Notes: generated by a model not told the origin, from the letters alone. Shown: positions 24,834 to 35,168, counted from the stretch's first letter. The stretch: DNA of 64,000 bases from Chitinophaga japonensis (GCF_007830125.1 NZ_VLLG01000004.1:546326-610325), one strand, 5' to 3'. Numbers and translations: made by a program.

Positions 24834-25602
24834 AGTTCTTGCCGGGGCGTACGTTGATATCCGTGTTGGTTGGGTGGTGTCCATATGGGTTTGTATTAGT
24901 GTGCTTTGTATAAGCGATCCATTTATGGGCCGCGGCCTGCCAGTTGGTGATGGGCGTTTTGCCCGCCTGTTTCCAGCCGTTGGCCTGGTAGTGGTGGAAG
25001 AAGAGCGGCGCTTCTTCCGGTGGGAAACCGGCCGCGCAGAAGAAATCCTGTACGGCCTGCAGGTCCGGCGGGGTACATACGGGCATTGCTTCCTGCCTGG
25101 ATGAAACAGGAGGATGATGCGCGGGTGTTTTACACTCCCTGTTTCCCTTGTTTATATCCTGTTTATTATGCTGTCCCGGTTCCGGACCGGGCAGCATCCC
25201 GATCCTGAGCTGTAGTTGTCCCATTCCCGGGACTGCGGGCGGTACAATACCTGCCTGTGGCTGGTCCGGTTCCGGACCGGGCGCTGGCGGCACGGGTACC
25301 GGTGCTGCGCCGGGGCCCCAGGTGATCATGCTCACTTTAGCGCCGTGGTGCCTGTGCAATGCAGGGCGGTAGATGATGTAGCCGTAATGGTGCAGCTCTT
25401 TCAGGCATTTGAAATAAGTGGTTTTGCTGCCGATGCCGCTGGTGCGCATGAGCCGCTGCCGGGACAGGAAGAATGCGGTGCAGAAGCGGTACTGGTTCCA
25501 GCAGGCGAAGAGGGCCATGTAGAGGCTGATGTGGTGCGGGCGAAGGCGGGTTTCCGTTTGGAGCTTTGCAAAGAAAGCATTGAGATGGGTGATGTAATTC
25601 AT
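24817..25602 (-). CDS. Replication-initiator/regulator-like protein with proline-rich linker
   Basis: A 261-aa protein. The N terminus (about 1-90) looks like a winged-helix domain (RPHHISLYMALFACWNQ, FFLSRQRLMRTSGIGSKTTYFKCLKELHHYGYI), a pattern seen in DnaD-like or plasmid/phage replication-initiation proteins. A proline-rich linker (about 95-170) contains two near-identical PGPEP segments encoded by a repeated 15-base GC-rich sequence (25177 and 25270). The C terminus (FFCAAGFPPEEAPLFFHHYQANGW to NWQAAAHKWI) resembles the DNA-binding tails of phage replication proteins. It overlaps the ATPase gene; together they look like an initiator and helicase-loader pair (inference). Confidence 0.6.
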   Translation of the reverse strand: MNYITHLNAFFAKLQTETRLRPHHISLYMALFACWNQYRFCTAFFLSRQRLMRTSGIGSKTTYFKCLKELHHYGYIIYRPALHRHHGAKVSMITWGPGAAPVPVPPAPGPEPDQPQAGIVPPAVPGMGQLQLRIGMLPGPEPGQHNKQDINKGNRECKTPAHHPPVSSRQEAMPVCTPPDLQAVQDFFCAAGFPPEEAPLFFHHYQANGWKQAGKTPITNWQAAAHKWIAYTKHTNTNPYGHHPTNTDINVRPGKNYGDPL

Positions 25603-26044
25603 GACACATGCAATGTTCTGATAAGGTTTTTAAATAAATGATCTTGAGATTACTAAAGTGAGAGGAAGTTTGCGTGCGCAAATTAGGGAGGATATGCATA
25701 TGCTCGTCTTGACATAGATCAAGGTTTTGGGGAATTTTAGTTAATGTGAAGTTAATGGGAGGAAAAGATTAGTACAAGTCAGGAAAGATCACGGTATTAT
25801 GGTTACAGGCAGATGATGATCCAGCAGACAGGATGCAATGCCAATCCCTCTCCGGTAGCCATTCCGGGCAAAGTAGCAGCCATATAGAAAAGATAAAAGT
25901 ATAGTCCTTAAACATATTCCTTTGTACAAAGTTCGTGACTTCTTTTGTCCGTTGCAGACACCCCAAAAAAGTATTCCGATAGCTTAACGTCCAAAATCCC
26001 GGCACGGCCCCTGGCTGCCATTTTTTCAATCAAATCCGCCCCAT
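25603..26044. other. AT-rich intergenic region upstream of the SusC gene
   Basis: 442 bases with no convincing gene; an 86-codon minus-strand frame at 25769-26029 has no recognisable features. A perfect dyad TTTGCG-TG-CGCAAA lies at 25669-25682 and CTTGA-CATAGA-TCAAG at about 25708. A near match to the -7 box (TTCCTTTG) is at about 25917-25924, some 120 bases before the SusC start. Confidence 0.45.
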
Positions 26045-29000
26045 ATGCGACCAACAATGCTACATCGTAGCTGTACCCGGTACAGCTTGCTGACAGCGCT
26101 ATTCCTATTCCTTACCTTTTTTTCATCGAAGGCCCAGGCGAATGAGCACCGGGTGACCCTGAGCGGCAACGGTATTCCGTTGAAGGCGGTATTCAAAGCT
26201 ATTAAAAAGCAAACGGGTTTTGCGGTGATGTACAATACCAATTTAACCATGATCAACCAGGAAGAGAAAGTATCGGTACATTTTACGGCCACCCCGCTGG
26301 ACGAGGTGCTGGCTTTTATTTTCCGGGGCAAGAACCTGGAGTGGAGCTATAATGATGATGTGCTGCTGATCCGGAAAAAGGAAACGCCGCCGGTAAAAAA
26401 AATCATGGATAGCACGGTGACGCCGGCTTTACTCACCGGCAAGGTAACGGATGCCGCGGGGCAGCCGCTGATTGGCGCCACGGTACAGGTAAAAGGGGGT
26501 AGCCAGGGGACCACTACGGATGAGGATGGAAAGTTTTCGCTGGCGAAGGTGGGGAACGGGGAAACGTTATTGATCAGCTCTGTGGGATATGAGAAAAGGG
26601 AGTTGGTGGTGAACGGGAGGAGTGTGCTGGCGCAGTTGAATATAGATGTGAATAAACTGGATGAGACGGTGGTGATAGCGTATGGGACGACGACGCAACG
26701 ATTGAGTACGGGGAATATAGCGAGTGTAAAGGCGAAGGATATAGAGAAGAGCCCGGTGAATAATCCTTTGCTCGCGTTGCAAGGGAGAGCGCCGGGGATA
26801 TTTATTGAGCAGGCGAATGGTTTGCCGGGTACGGGGGTGACGGTAAGGATACAGGGGCAGAATAGTATCAGCCAGGGAAACGAACCTTTGTTCGTGATTG
26901 ACGGCGTACCTTATACTTCACAATTACTACCGGGTGTTAGCGAGATACTGGGCCGCTCCGGAGGGGGCGGGAATGGCAACCCTTTCAGCTTCATCAACCC
27001 GGCAGATATTGAAAGCATTGATATACTAAAGGATGCAGATGCTACGGCCATTTACGGGTCCCGAGCTGCCAACGGGGCCGTTCTTATTACTACCAAGAAA
27101 GGCAAGGCCGGTAAAACCAGCATCAACATCAACTTGCAACAAGGCTGGGGCAAGGTAACGCGGAAGCTGCCTTTGCTTAATACCCAGCAATACCTGGAGA
27201 TGCGACATGAAGCTAAAAGGAATGATAATGCGCCGATTAACGCCGCCGATTATGATATCAACGGCACCTGGGACACTACCCGCTATACGGACTGGCAGAA
27301 GATACTAATTGGCGGCACCGCACATTATACGGATCTACAAGGCTCCGTATCAGGAGGCAATACGAATACGCAATTTTTAATAGGCGCCGGCTTTCACCGG
27401 GAAACCACGGTATTCCCGGGTGACAATGCAGATCAAAAGGCTTCTGTACATTTCAATATCAGTAATACCTCTCCCAATGGGCGGTTTCGCATACAACTTA
27501 CCGGCAGCTATATGGCCGACAACAACCGATTAATAGGTACTGACTTTACCCGGCAGGCTATCACGCTTGCACCTAACGCACCAGCATTGTACAATGCAGA
27601 TGGCACACTTAACTGGGCACCGAACACTAACGGGAACTCTACCTGGTATAATCCACTCGCTACCACTTTTGGCAAGTACAAGAATACTGCCAATAACCTG
27701 GTAGGCAATGCCGTGATGAGCTATCAAATTCTCCCAGGGTTGGACCTGAAGAGCAGCTTCGGCTATACAAACCTACAGATTGATGAAGCAAATGCTGGTG
27801 CTGCGGCATCCGTAGCTCCTGAGTTCAGACCTCTTGCGTCCAGATTTTCCCAGTTTTCAAATGGCCATATACGTTCCTGGATTATAGAACCGCAGATAAC
27901 ATTTAAACACAGTACGGGAGAAGGCATATTGGAGACTTTAGTGGGAACCAGCATACAGCAAAACAACGTTCATCAACAAAGGTTTAGTGCTTACGGGTTC
28001 AATAGCGACCTCATAGTGGAAGACATCAGCGCTGCCAGTAATTTGACTGCAAGAAGCAGTCCTGCATCTACATATCGCTACAATGGCCTTTTCGGACGTA
28101 TCAATTATAACAGGCAACAAAAATATATACTCAATTTGACCGCCCGGCGGGACGGCAGTTCTCGTTTTGGCTCTGAAAACCTCTTTCATAATTTCTGGTC
28201 CGTAGCAGGAGCATGGCTATTTTCCAATGAAGGATTTATAAAAAAACATCTTTCTTTTCTCAGTTTCGGGAAATTGCGGGTCAGCTATGGCACTACGGGA
28301 AATGATCAGATCGGAGACTACGCGTTTATGACCCTGTACAATACCCGGACCCGCAATACACCATATCAGGGCGCCACTGGCCTGGCTCCAACCCGGCTGC
28401 CTAATCCCTACCTGCAGTGGGAGGAGACCCGAAAACTCCAGGTGGGACTGGACTTGGGCTTTTTAACAGACCGAGTACTATTATACGCCAACTATTACCG
28501 TAACCGCTCTTCTAATCAATTGCAGAACTACGCACTACCACTTATCACCGGTTTTGACGGTATTGCCCAAAATTTCCCAGCTACCGTACAGAATTCTGGT
28601 TGGGAGTTCACACTAAACACCATTAACCTGCAAAGTAACCGTGTATCCTGGACTGCCGCTATAAATTTTACTGTTCCCAAAAACAAGCTAGTGGATTACA
28701 GGGACTTAGCTACTTCCACCGTTTCGAATAACTATATTATAGGTCAACCGGTCACCATTGTGAAACTCTACCAGTTTGCCGGAGTAAATCCGGCTACCGG
28801 TCTGTATCAATATTTTGATAAAGATGGTAAAATAACTTCTTCTCCGGATTTCAGCACAGACAGAACAGAATTCATTAACACCGCACCTGTTTTCTACGGC
28901 GGTTTCCAAAACAGCTTTAGTTACAAAGGGTTCAACCTAGATGTATTATTCCAATTTGTTCGTCAATCAGCCTATAACTACTTCCTTGGAGATCAGCCCG

Positions 29001-29389
29001 GCCGTTTCCTGAGTGATGCTAACGGCACTCGCTGGGCCAACCAGCCTGTTTATGTACAGAACCGCTGGCAACAACAGGGAGATATAAGTACAGTACAAAA
29101 ATATGGCACTATATATCCTTTGCAAGCTTTGATATCTTACTTCAGCGCCAGTTCTTCTGCCCTTAGTTATACAAATGCGTCCTATATACGACTGAAAAAC
29201 CTTGCCTTATCTTGGCAATTGCCGGCTCACTGGAGACGCTCAATCGGACTGCAAAATGCCCGTGTATACCTGCAAGGGCAGAATTTACTGACCATCACTA
29301 ATTATCAGGGCCTGGATCCGGAGACAAAAAGCGCTACTACATTACCCCCTTTGCGTGTTTTAACCTTGGGGGCACAAATAACGTTATGA
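26045..29389 (+). CDS. SusC/RagA-type TonB-linked outer-membrane protein with STN domain
   Basis: An 1114-aa protein. After a signal peptide (about 1-33, ending SSKAQA) comes a secretin/TonB short N-terminal domain (GIPLKAVFKAIKKQTGFAVMYN), a carboxypeptidase-regulatory-like domain (LTGKVTDAAGQPLIGATVQVKG), a TonB-box region (DETVVIAYGTT), a plug (PVNNPLLALQGRAPGI, PLFVIDGVPY, IESIDILKDADATAIYGSRAANGAVLIT) and a beta barrel. The STN domain marks receptors that signal to FecR/ECF sigma pairs. It imports a ligand delivered by the SusD lipoprotein encoded next. Codon and base use change sharply along the gene, with a GGG/AGG-rich block at about 26530-26870. Confidence 0.95.
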   Translation: MRPTMLHRSCTRYSLLTALFLFLTFFSSKAQANEHRVTLSGNGIPLKAVFKAIKKQTGFAVMYNTNLTMINQEEKVSVHFTATPLDEVLAFIFRGKNLEWSYNDDVLLIRKKETPPVKKIMDSTVTPALLTGKVTDAAGQPLIGATVQVKGGSQGTTTDEDGKFSLAKVGNGETLLISSVGYEKRELVVNGRSVLAQLNIDVNKLDETVVIAYGTTTQRLSTGNIASVKAKDIEKSPVNNPLLALQGRAPGIFIEQANGLPGTGVTVRIQGQNSISQGNEPLFVIDGVPYTSQLLPGVSEILGRSGGGGNGNPFSFINPADIESIDILKDADATAIYGSRAANGAVLITTKKGKAGKTSININLQQGWGKVTRKLPLLNTQQYLEMRHEAKRNDNAPINAADYDINGTWDTTRYTDWQKILIGGTAHYTDLQGSVSGGNTNTQFLIGAGFHRETTVFPGDNADQKASVHFNISNTSPNGRFRIQLTGSYMADNNRLIGTDFTRQAITLAPNAPALYNADGTLNWAPNTNGNSTWYNPLATTFGKYKNTANNLVGNAVMSYQILPGLDLKSSFGYTNLQIDEANAGAAASVAPEFRPLASRFSQFSNGHIRSWIIEPQITFKHSTGEGILETLVGTSIQQNNVHQQRFSAYGFNSDLIVEDISAASNLTARSSPASTYRYNGLFGRINYNRQQKYILNLTARRDGSSRFGSENLFHNFWSVAGAWLFSNEGFIKKHLSFLSFGKLRVSYGTTGNDQIGDYAFMTLYNTRTRNTPYQGATGLAPTRLPNPYLQWEETRKLQVGLDLGFLTDRVLLYANYYRNRSSNQLQNYALPLITGFDGIAQNFPATVQNSGWEFTLNTINLQSNRVSWTAAINFTVPKNKLVDYRDLATSTVSNNYIIGQPVTIVKLYQFAGVNPATGLYQYFDKDGKITSSPDFSTDRTEFINTAPVFYGGFQNSFSYKGFNLDVLFQFVRQSAYNYFLGDQPGRFLSDANGTRWANQPVYVQNRWQQQGDISTVQKYGTIYPLQALISYFSASSSALSYTNASYIRLKNLALSWQLPAHWRRSIGLQNARVYLQGQNLLTITNYQGLDPETKSATTLPPLRVLTLGAQITL

Positions 29390-29453
29390 GGGAAGAAACA
29401 AAATGCAAGATATAAAACCCGCCCTTGAAATTATCAAATGAAAAAATACTATT

Positions 29454-30914
29454 ATGAAATCTGAACATATAACATATCACCATACCCTAATGTGTTACAG
29501 GTCTATACTGCTAATTGTCCTGTTAACCTTTGGTCTTGCTTCCTGCAAAAAACTGATTACAGTAGACGCCCCTTCCACCAGCATTAGTTCTGAGAATGTC
29601 TACACCAATGATGGTACTGCTACTGCCGTTTTAACGGATATTTATGCAAACTTAAGTGCGCAAAATTCCAGTTTATATCTAGGTACGGGGCTTCCTGGCT
29701 TATCTTTACTTGCCTCGTTATCTGCTGATGAGCTTACGCTTTACAATCTAAATAATAACGCATTACTGTCGTATTACATCAATGATCTAACGAGCTTCAC
29801 CATACCGAATCTTTGGGAAGCTGCTTACCCGGTTATTTTTGTGACTAATGCTGCGATTGAAGGATTGAGCAACACGGATGCCCTGACTCCTGCAGTCAGG
29901 CGACAATTAATGGGAGAGGCCAGGTTTATGCGCGCCTTCTGCTTTTTTTATCTGGTGAATTTATATGGTGACATACCGTTGCCCCTTAGTACTAATTATC
30001 AAATAAATGCCGGCCTACCTCGCGCAGAGAAAACCAAAGCGTATGATCAGATCATATTAGACCTCCTGGAAGCCAGACAGTTATTGCGGGATGAATATGT
30101 TGCGGCAGACGCCCTATCTCCAACGAATGAGCGTGTAAGGCCCACCAGTTGGGCTGCTGCCGCCTTATTGGCACGGGCGTACCTGTATAGAGGTGACTAT
30201 CTCAATGCAGAGAAGCAGGCATCTGACGTTATCAACCACGGTTCCCTTTACAGCCTGCCTAACCTGGATGCAGCATTTCTAAAAAACAGCACAGAAGCTA
30301 TCTGGCAGTTACAACCTGTGGGTATCCAAAAGGACCGCAACACCGGAGAAGGCAAACTGTTCGTGTTACCAGATACAGGACCAGACAATCGCAATTATCC
30401 AGTTTACCTAAGCGATCACCTGGTTGATAGCTTTGAGGCCGGGGACCAACGGCGCGTCCAATGGATAGACAGTGTAATGGCTAACGGCAACACTTACCAT
30501 TACGCTTCTAAATACAAGATCGGCTGGGAAGATGTTCCAACCGCTGAATATGTAGTAGTACTCAGATTGGGTGAACAATATCTTATCCGAGCAGAAGCAA
30601 GGGCACATTCAGGCAATCTTACGGGCGCAGTTGCGGATTTAAATAGCATCCGCCACAGAGCCGGACTGCCCAATACTCCTGCCATTACTGCACCCGACCT
30701 TCTGAAGGCTATCCTGCAAGAAAGGAAAGCAGAACTCTTTACAGAATGGGGACATCGCTGGCTCGACCTAAAAAGAAGTCAGATGGTGAATGCTGTGATG
30801 GATATTGTGGCCCCCCAAAAAGGAGGCGCTTGGCGAAATACCGCTCAATTGTATCCTATTCCACAAACAGAGCTGCAAAAAGATCTTAACCTTACCCAAA
30901 ATGCTGGTTACTAA
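29454..30914 (+). CDS. SusD/RagB family nutrient-binding lipoprotein
   Basis: A 486-aa surface lipoprotein; the signal ends with the lipobox LASC (the ATG at 29490, MCYRSILL, gives a more usual signal length than 29454). It has the SusD tetratricopeptide-like core (RRQLMGEARFMRAFCFFYLVNLYGDIPLP) and the typical C terminus (RAEARAHSGNLTGAVADLNSIRHRAGLP, LKAILQERKAELFTEWGHRWLDLKR). It forms the lid over the SusC barrel and captures the ligand. The downstream thioredoxin and peptidase genes, and the absence of glycosidases in this operon, suggest a peptide rather than a glycan (inference). Confidence 0.95.
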   Translation: MKSEHITYHHTLMCYRSILLIVLLTFGLASCKKLITVDAPSTSISSENVYTNDGTATAVLTDIYANLSAQNSSLYLGTGLPGLSLLASLSADELTLYNLNNNALLSYYINDLTSFTIPNLWEAAYPVIFVTNAAIEGLSNTDALTPAVRRQLMGEARFMRAFCFFYLVNLYGDIPLPLSTNYQINAGLPRAEKTKAYDQIILDLLEARQLLRDEYVAADALSPTNERVRPTSWAAAALLARAYLYRGDYLNAEKQASDVINHGSLYSLPNLDAAFLKNSTEAIWQLQPVGIQKDRNTGEGKLFVLPDTGPDNRNYPVYLSDHLVDSFEAGDQRRVQWIDSVMANGNTYHYASKYKIGWEDVPTAEYVVVLRLGEQYLIRAEARAHSGNLTGAVADLNSIRHRAGLPNTPAITAPDLLKAILQERKAELFTEWGHRWLDLKRSQMVNAVMDIVAPQKGGAWRNTAQLYPIPQTELQKDLNLTQNAGY

Positions 30915-30950
30915 AGTCGGATAAAGGCGCTTAAAAATAGACCTTAAAAT

Positions 30951-32279
30951 ATGAAGAAATTCCTGATATTAATAGTCTGGATGCCTTTAATGTTGAAAGC
31001 ACAAAGCGAAAAAGGCATTCAATTTATAGCTGGTTTAAGTTGGGCGCAGGTCCAGGAAAAGGCCAGGTCCGAGAACAAGTATATTTTTCTAGATGCTTAT
31101 GCTACCTGGTGCATCCCCTGTAAAATGATGGACAGGGAGGTATATCCTCATCCGGCTGCCGGCAGGGCCATTAACGAAAAATTCATTGCTGTAAGAATGC
31201 AGACCGATGAAACGTCGCAAGATAACGAAACTGTACGTCAATGGTATGCAGATGCCCGTAAAATAAAGGAGACTTATCATATTACCGGACTACCCTGCTT
31301 TCTTTTCTTTGCGCCGGATGGGCGCCTTCTACACAAGGATGTTGGATATCGAAATGTCCGGGATTTTATAAAACTTACAGAACTAGCCCTCGACCCACAG
31401 AAGCCTCTGTTTTACGCCCAACTGGAGGCTTATAAAAAAGACCTTAAAGATTATACTACTATGGGAGAACTAGCGGTTTTTGTAAAGACCATGATGAACG
31501 ATACAACAACCGGTTATACGATTGCCAGAGATTATAAAACCTATCTGGACAAGCAACCTGTTGACAGTATCAGTAAAAAGACGCTCCTTGATTTCATAGG
31601 AATATTTCCGGACCTTGTTTGTTCCGGGGACCCGTTCTTTCGTCTCTGTTATTATACACCGGAAAAAGCCAATCAAATAAAACAGCGCAACGGCTGGGCC
31701 AATGCCCTTGTTAACCAAACCATTACGAGGGAAGAAATCGATAGTAAATTACGGCAAAAAGGCAAGCCAATTATCTCCCATCCAGATTGGAACGAAATAA
31801 GAACGGCTATCGGCAGCAAATATGAACGGATAGACATCGATAAACTGGTGCAGGACTACCAGGTAGAATATTATTACGAATTAAAAGACTGGACGCAATG
31901 GGCTTTATACATGGACCAAAAAATAAACGCTAACCCACCGGAGGGGGGTATGCAAAGCTTTTTCCAATTAAATATTCCGGCCTGGAATGCTTTCCTGCAC
32001 TGCAACGACAGCTCTGTATTGACAAAAGCCCTGGAATGGAGCGATCTTTCCATCCAGTTAAAACAGCCGGATGAAATACTACAAGAATTGGACACTCGTG
32101 CTAATCTTTTATACAAACTAGGACGAGTAAAAGAGGCCATTGCACAAGAACAAAAAGCAATACGGCTTTCCGAGAAGATTGCAGAAAAAGAAGGAAGAAC
32201 AAAGGGGCCCTTCTGGGATGAGTTTGTTACTACTATAGACAAGATGAAAAAAGGAGTACCTACCTGGCCTACTAAATAA
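30951..32279 (+). CDS. Thioredoxin-fold exported protein
   Basis: A 442-aa protein with a signal peptide (MKKFLILIVWMPLMLKAQ) and an N-terminal thioredoxin domain with the active site ATWCIPCKMMDRE (about 50-62) and the cis-proline loop ITGLPCFLFFAPDG. The C-terminal 280 residues are helical and of no family I can name. It is probably periplasmic and exchanges thiols and disulfides. The gene lies 36 bases after susD and ends at a strong terminator, so it belongs to the SusC-SusD operon. Thioredoxins are common companions of Sus-type operons that handle proteins or peptides. Confidence 0.85.
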   Translation: MKKFLILIVWMPLMLKAQSEKGIQFIAGLSWAQVQEKARSENKYIFLDAYATWCIPCKMMDREVYPHPAAGRAINEKFIAVRMQTDETSQDNETVRQWYADARKIKETYHITGLPCFLFFAPDGRLLHKDVGYRNVRDFIKLTELALDPQKPLFYAQLEAYKKDLKDYTTMGELAVFVKTMMNDTTTGYTIARDYKTYLDKQPVDSISKKTLLDFIGIFPDLVCSGDPFFRLCYYTPEKANQIKQRNGWANALVNQTITREEIDSKLRQKGKPIISHPDWNEIRTAIGSKYERIDIDKLVQDYQVEYYYELKDWTQWALYMDQKINANPPEGGMQSFFQLNIPAWNAFLHCNDSSVLTKALEWSDLSIQLKQPDEILQELDTRANLLYKLGRVKEAIAQEQKAIRLSEKIAEKEGRTKGPFWDEFVTTIDKMKKGVPTWPTK

Positions 32280-32286
32280 CCGCATT

Positions 32287-32360
32287 GGAATAACAGACTA
32301 TTGGTTAGCGTTTATACAATAAATTCGCTAAAACCAACAACTGTTATTCCTCTTTTTTTT
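32287..32360 (+). terminator. Long-stem terminator after the SusC-SusD-thioredoxin operon
   Basis: GGAATAACAG (32287-32296) pairs with CTGTTATTCC (32341-32350), with a further inner pairing of TTGGTTAGCG to CGCTAAAACCAA, and a run of T follows at 32352-32360. It closes the operon and leaves the S9 peptidase gene under its own promoter or readthrough. Confidence 0.8.
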
Positions 32361-32428
32361 GTATCTTATTTACGCATTAGAAGCCTTCTCAACACCACCC
32401 CAAACAACATTGTTTTTCAGGCTGCCAA

Positions 32429-35146
32429 ATGTTTAACCACTTTAAAAAACCCACACTCGCAATGAAACTAATTATATTGTTAACGCTCCTGCAACTATAT
32501 GCTACATGTCCTTTTGCCCAGAAGCCTCCGCTTGATATTGGCACATTGAACAATTGGCCTCAGGTAAATGAAGGCGTCATCACGAACGATGGAAGTTATG
32601 TTTTATATACCATTTCAAAAAACATCTACCACAATCCACCGAAGACATTGATGATCCATTCAATAAGCGGCGGCTGGAAGCAGGCAATCCCTGATGTCCG
32701 TTCTCCTGTCTTTACCCAGGATAGCCGCAGAGCAATATTTGTGAAAGGTCAGGATAGCCTGGCAATATTGTCGCTGGGTACCAATGTTGTCGAATATATA
32801 CCTCATGTCAGTAACTTTCAACTTTATAAACATGGGCCTTATGAATATTTGACATACCTGACGAATCTTCCCGATCAACATCTAGTATTGCACAATCTGC
32901 AGACTAACAAACAGCGAATATTTCCCAATATCAGTGCATATCTGGTTAGCCAAAACGGGAATACGCTGATATACAAATCCTTAAACGGTAAGGGGAAAGC
33001 TGCCCCTTCGTCTTTATATTGGGTAAAACTACCCGACGGAGCGCCTTCTTGTATTGACATCCATCCTTGTACAGGCAAACTGACACTGGATAAGGCAGGA
33101 GAGCAACTATCTTTTGTTGTAACGGACACTACAGTGGCTTCAAAAGAAAAGTCCTTCTGGTATTATAAAGCAGGCATGAATAAAGCGGTATTATTGGCTG
33201 ACAACAACTCCCAGGGCATTGACAATACACTGCAACTAGCGGAAATTTCCGAGTTTAGCAATGATGGTATGTATCTATTTATTTCCTTGAAGGAAAAAGC
33301 CCCTCAAGACTCACCACCGAATGCTGTTATGGTAGATATCTGGAGTTATACTGATCCTGTATTACAATCTCAACAATTAGCAAGTCTCACTCCCAAAAGC
33401 TATGCGGCCGTCCTGCACATCAAAGACCACCGTATTATTCGTTTACAGCAGGAAAACGAAATTGTACGATGGAAAACCAACCAAGCACTATGTGTGGTTC
33501 ATCAGCAAGGTGAAGCATCTGAAGATCACTGGAATACTACGGCCCAGCGGACCCCCTACATAGTATCTACAGCAAACGGAAAACGAAGACTCCTGGGAAC
33601 TGATATCAGATTCCCCGATCTGTCCCCTTTGAATAAGTATGTTACGGGTCTGGAATACAGTTGGGAGAATTTATATAGCTATGAAATCGCAACAGGCCTC
33701 TGCTATAACCTTACTGACACTCTTCCAATCCCTCCAATGAGGGGACTTCCCCTCCTCTATGGTAAATATAGAGGTCTTCAATTTGCGGCTTGGTTGACAA
33801 ATGAAAAAGGTATCCTGGCATATGACGATTTTGATATATGGTTACTGGACCCTGAAGCTAAAAAGCAGCCCGTCAATATCACCCATGCTTATGGCAGACG
33901 GAACAATATCAGATTCCAGCTTTCAGAGATATATAATGGTGAAATAGCTGCTGACGAGGGAAAAATACTTCTCACAGCCTTCAACAAAACCAATAAGAAC
34001 AGTGGATTCTACTGGGGGGAGTTAAGCGGCCAAACAGCGCCTCAATTATTAACTATGGGGCCTTACGTGTACGAGGATGGGGGGACTTCTACCATAAAGG
34101 CGAAGGGCACAAATATCTATCTAGTTAAGCGCGGCTGCACTGCCCAGTCACCCAATTATTTCTGGACAAAGGATTTTAAACACTTTACTCCCATCAGCGA
34201 CGTATTTCCTGAAAAAACATACAACTGGATGACTGCCGAACTCAAAACCTTTACCACCCTAGATGGCAAGCATGAGCAAGGCATCCTTTACAAGCCTCAG
34301 AATTTTAATCCAGCCCGTCGATACCCTTTGCTAATCCATTACTATGAGGAAAAATCGCAGGAGCTGCATCAATACCATGTTCCAGCCGGCCCTAACGGCA
34401 ATCTGGACATTGCCTGGTTTGTAAGTCATGGGTACCTGGTTTTTACACCAGACATCCACTATACGATTGGACGCCCCGGACAAAGCGCGCTAAATGCTGT
34501 CGCCGGCGCAGCTCGGTACCTGTCAACCTTCTCTTGGGTGGACACAAAAAGGATGGGCATACAGGGACACAGTTTTGGCGGTTTTGAAACCAATTTTATC
34601 ATTGCTCATACCGGTTTTTTTGCAGCGGCCGTGTCCTCTTCAGGTACTTCCGATCTTATTAGCTCATATGGCGCTTGCCTACTCGGCGGCAATATCCACC
34701 AGTCTTATATAGAAAGGTCTCAGTATCGGATGGGCGGTACTTTATGGGAAAAACCGGAATTGTATAGAGAGAACTCTCCTATTCTCCGCGCAGATAAGGT
34801 AACAACGCCCCTATTATTGGTAGCCAATAAACTGGACCATAATGTACCATTCATGCAAAGCGTGGAGCTATTTACCGCTTTACGACGCCTGGGCAAACAG
34901 GTATGGATGCTGCAATATGACAACGCTTATCATGGGTTGCGTGGCCAGGCGTATATAGACTATGTGCTGCGCATGACCCAATTCTTTGATCATTACCTGA
35001 AAGGAACGGCTGCTCCTGTATGGATGACCAAGGGCATACCGGCCCGCTTAAAAGGCATTGACACCGGGCTAGCGCTGGACAGCCTATCTCTGCCGCCGAT
35101 CAATGGGCTGCTCAGGGATCCAACTAAAAAAATTAACAAAAACTAA
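32429..35146 (+). CDS. S9 family prolyl-oligopeptidase-type peptidase, secreted
   Basis: A protein of 905 aa, or 894 from the ATG at 32462 (MKLIILLTLLQLYATCPFAQ), which gives the cleaner signal peptide. The long N-terminal part is a beta-propeller-like region; the C-terminal alpha/beta-hydrolase domain has the nucleophile motif GIQGHSFGGFE, the Asp in ANKLDHNVPF and the His in AYHGLRG. It should cut peptides in the periplasm. Base composition is clearly lower in GC than the flanking core genes. It lies after the SusC-SusD-thioredoxin operon, which supports a peptide-uptake function for the locus (inference). Confidence 0.9.
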   Translation: MFNHFKKPTLAMKLIILLTLLQLYATCPFAQKPPLDIGTLNNWPQVNEGVITNDGSYVLYTISKNIYHNPPKTLMIHSISGGWKQAIPDVRSPVFTQDSRRAIFVKGQDSLAILSLGTNVVEYIPHVSNFQLYKHGPYEYLTYLTNLPDQHLVLHNLQTNKQRIFPNISAYLVSQNGNTLIYKSLNGKGKAAPSSLYWVKLPDGAPSCIDIHPCTGKLTLDKAGEQLSFVVTDTTVASKEKSFWYYKAGMNKAVLLADNNSQGIDNTLQLAEISEFSNDGMYLFISLKEKAPQDSPPNAVMVDIWSYTDPVLQSQQLASLTPKSYAAVLHIKDHRIIRLQQENEIVRWKTNQALCVVHQQGEASEDHWNTTAQRTPYIVSTANGKRRLLGTDIRFPDLSPLNKYVTGLEYSWENLYSYEIATGLCYNLTDTLPIPPMRGLPLLYGKYRGLQFAAWLTNEKGILAYDDFDIWLLDPEAKKQPVNITHAYGRRNNIRFQLSEIYNGEIAADEGKILLTAFNKTNKNSGFYWGELSGQTAPQLLTMGPYVYEDGGTSTIKAKGTNIYLVKRGCTAQSPNYFWTKDFKHFTPISDVFPEKTYNWMTAELKTFTTLDGKHEQGILYKPQNFNPARRYPLLIHYYEEKSQELHQYHVPAGPNGNLDIAWFVSHGYLVFTPDIHYTIGRPGQSALNAVAGAARYLSTFSWVDTKRMGIQGHSFGGFETNFIIAHTGFFAAAVSSSGTSDLISSYGACLLGGNIHQSYIERSQYRMGGTLWEKPELYRENSPILRADKVTTPLLLVANKLDHNVPFMQSVELFTALRRLGKQVWMLQYDNAYHGLRGQAYIDYVLRMTQFFDHYLKGTAAPVWMTKGIPARLKGIDTGLALDSLSLPPINGLLRDPTKKINKN

Positions 35147-35168
35147 TGATATCCTCAAATACTTTGGC

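Noticed and set aside
22421..25602. A complete prophage or integrative element
   Set aside because: No integrase, structural genes, attachment repeats or tRNA target were found; only the loader-like pair suggests it.
25769..26029. An 86-codon frame upstream of SusC
   Set aside because: No signal, motif or ribosome-binding context; it fills the promoter region of the SusC gene.
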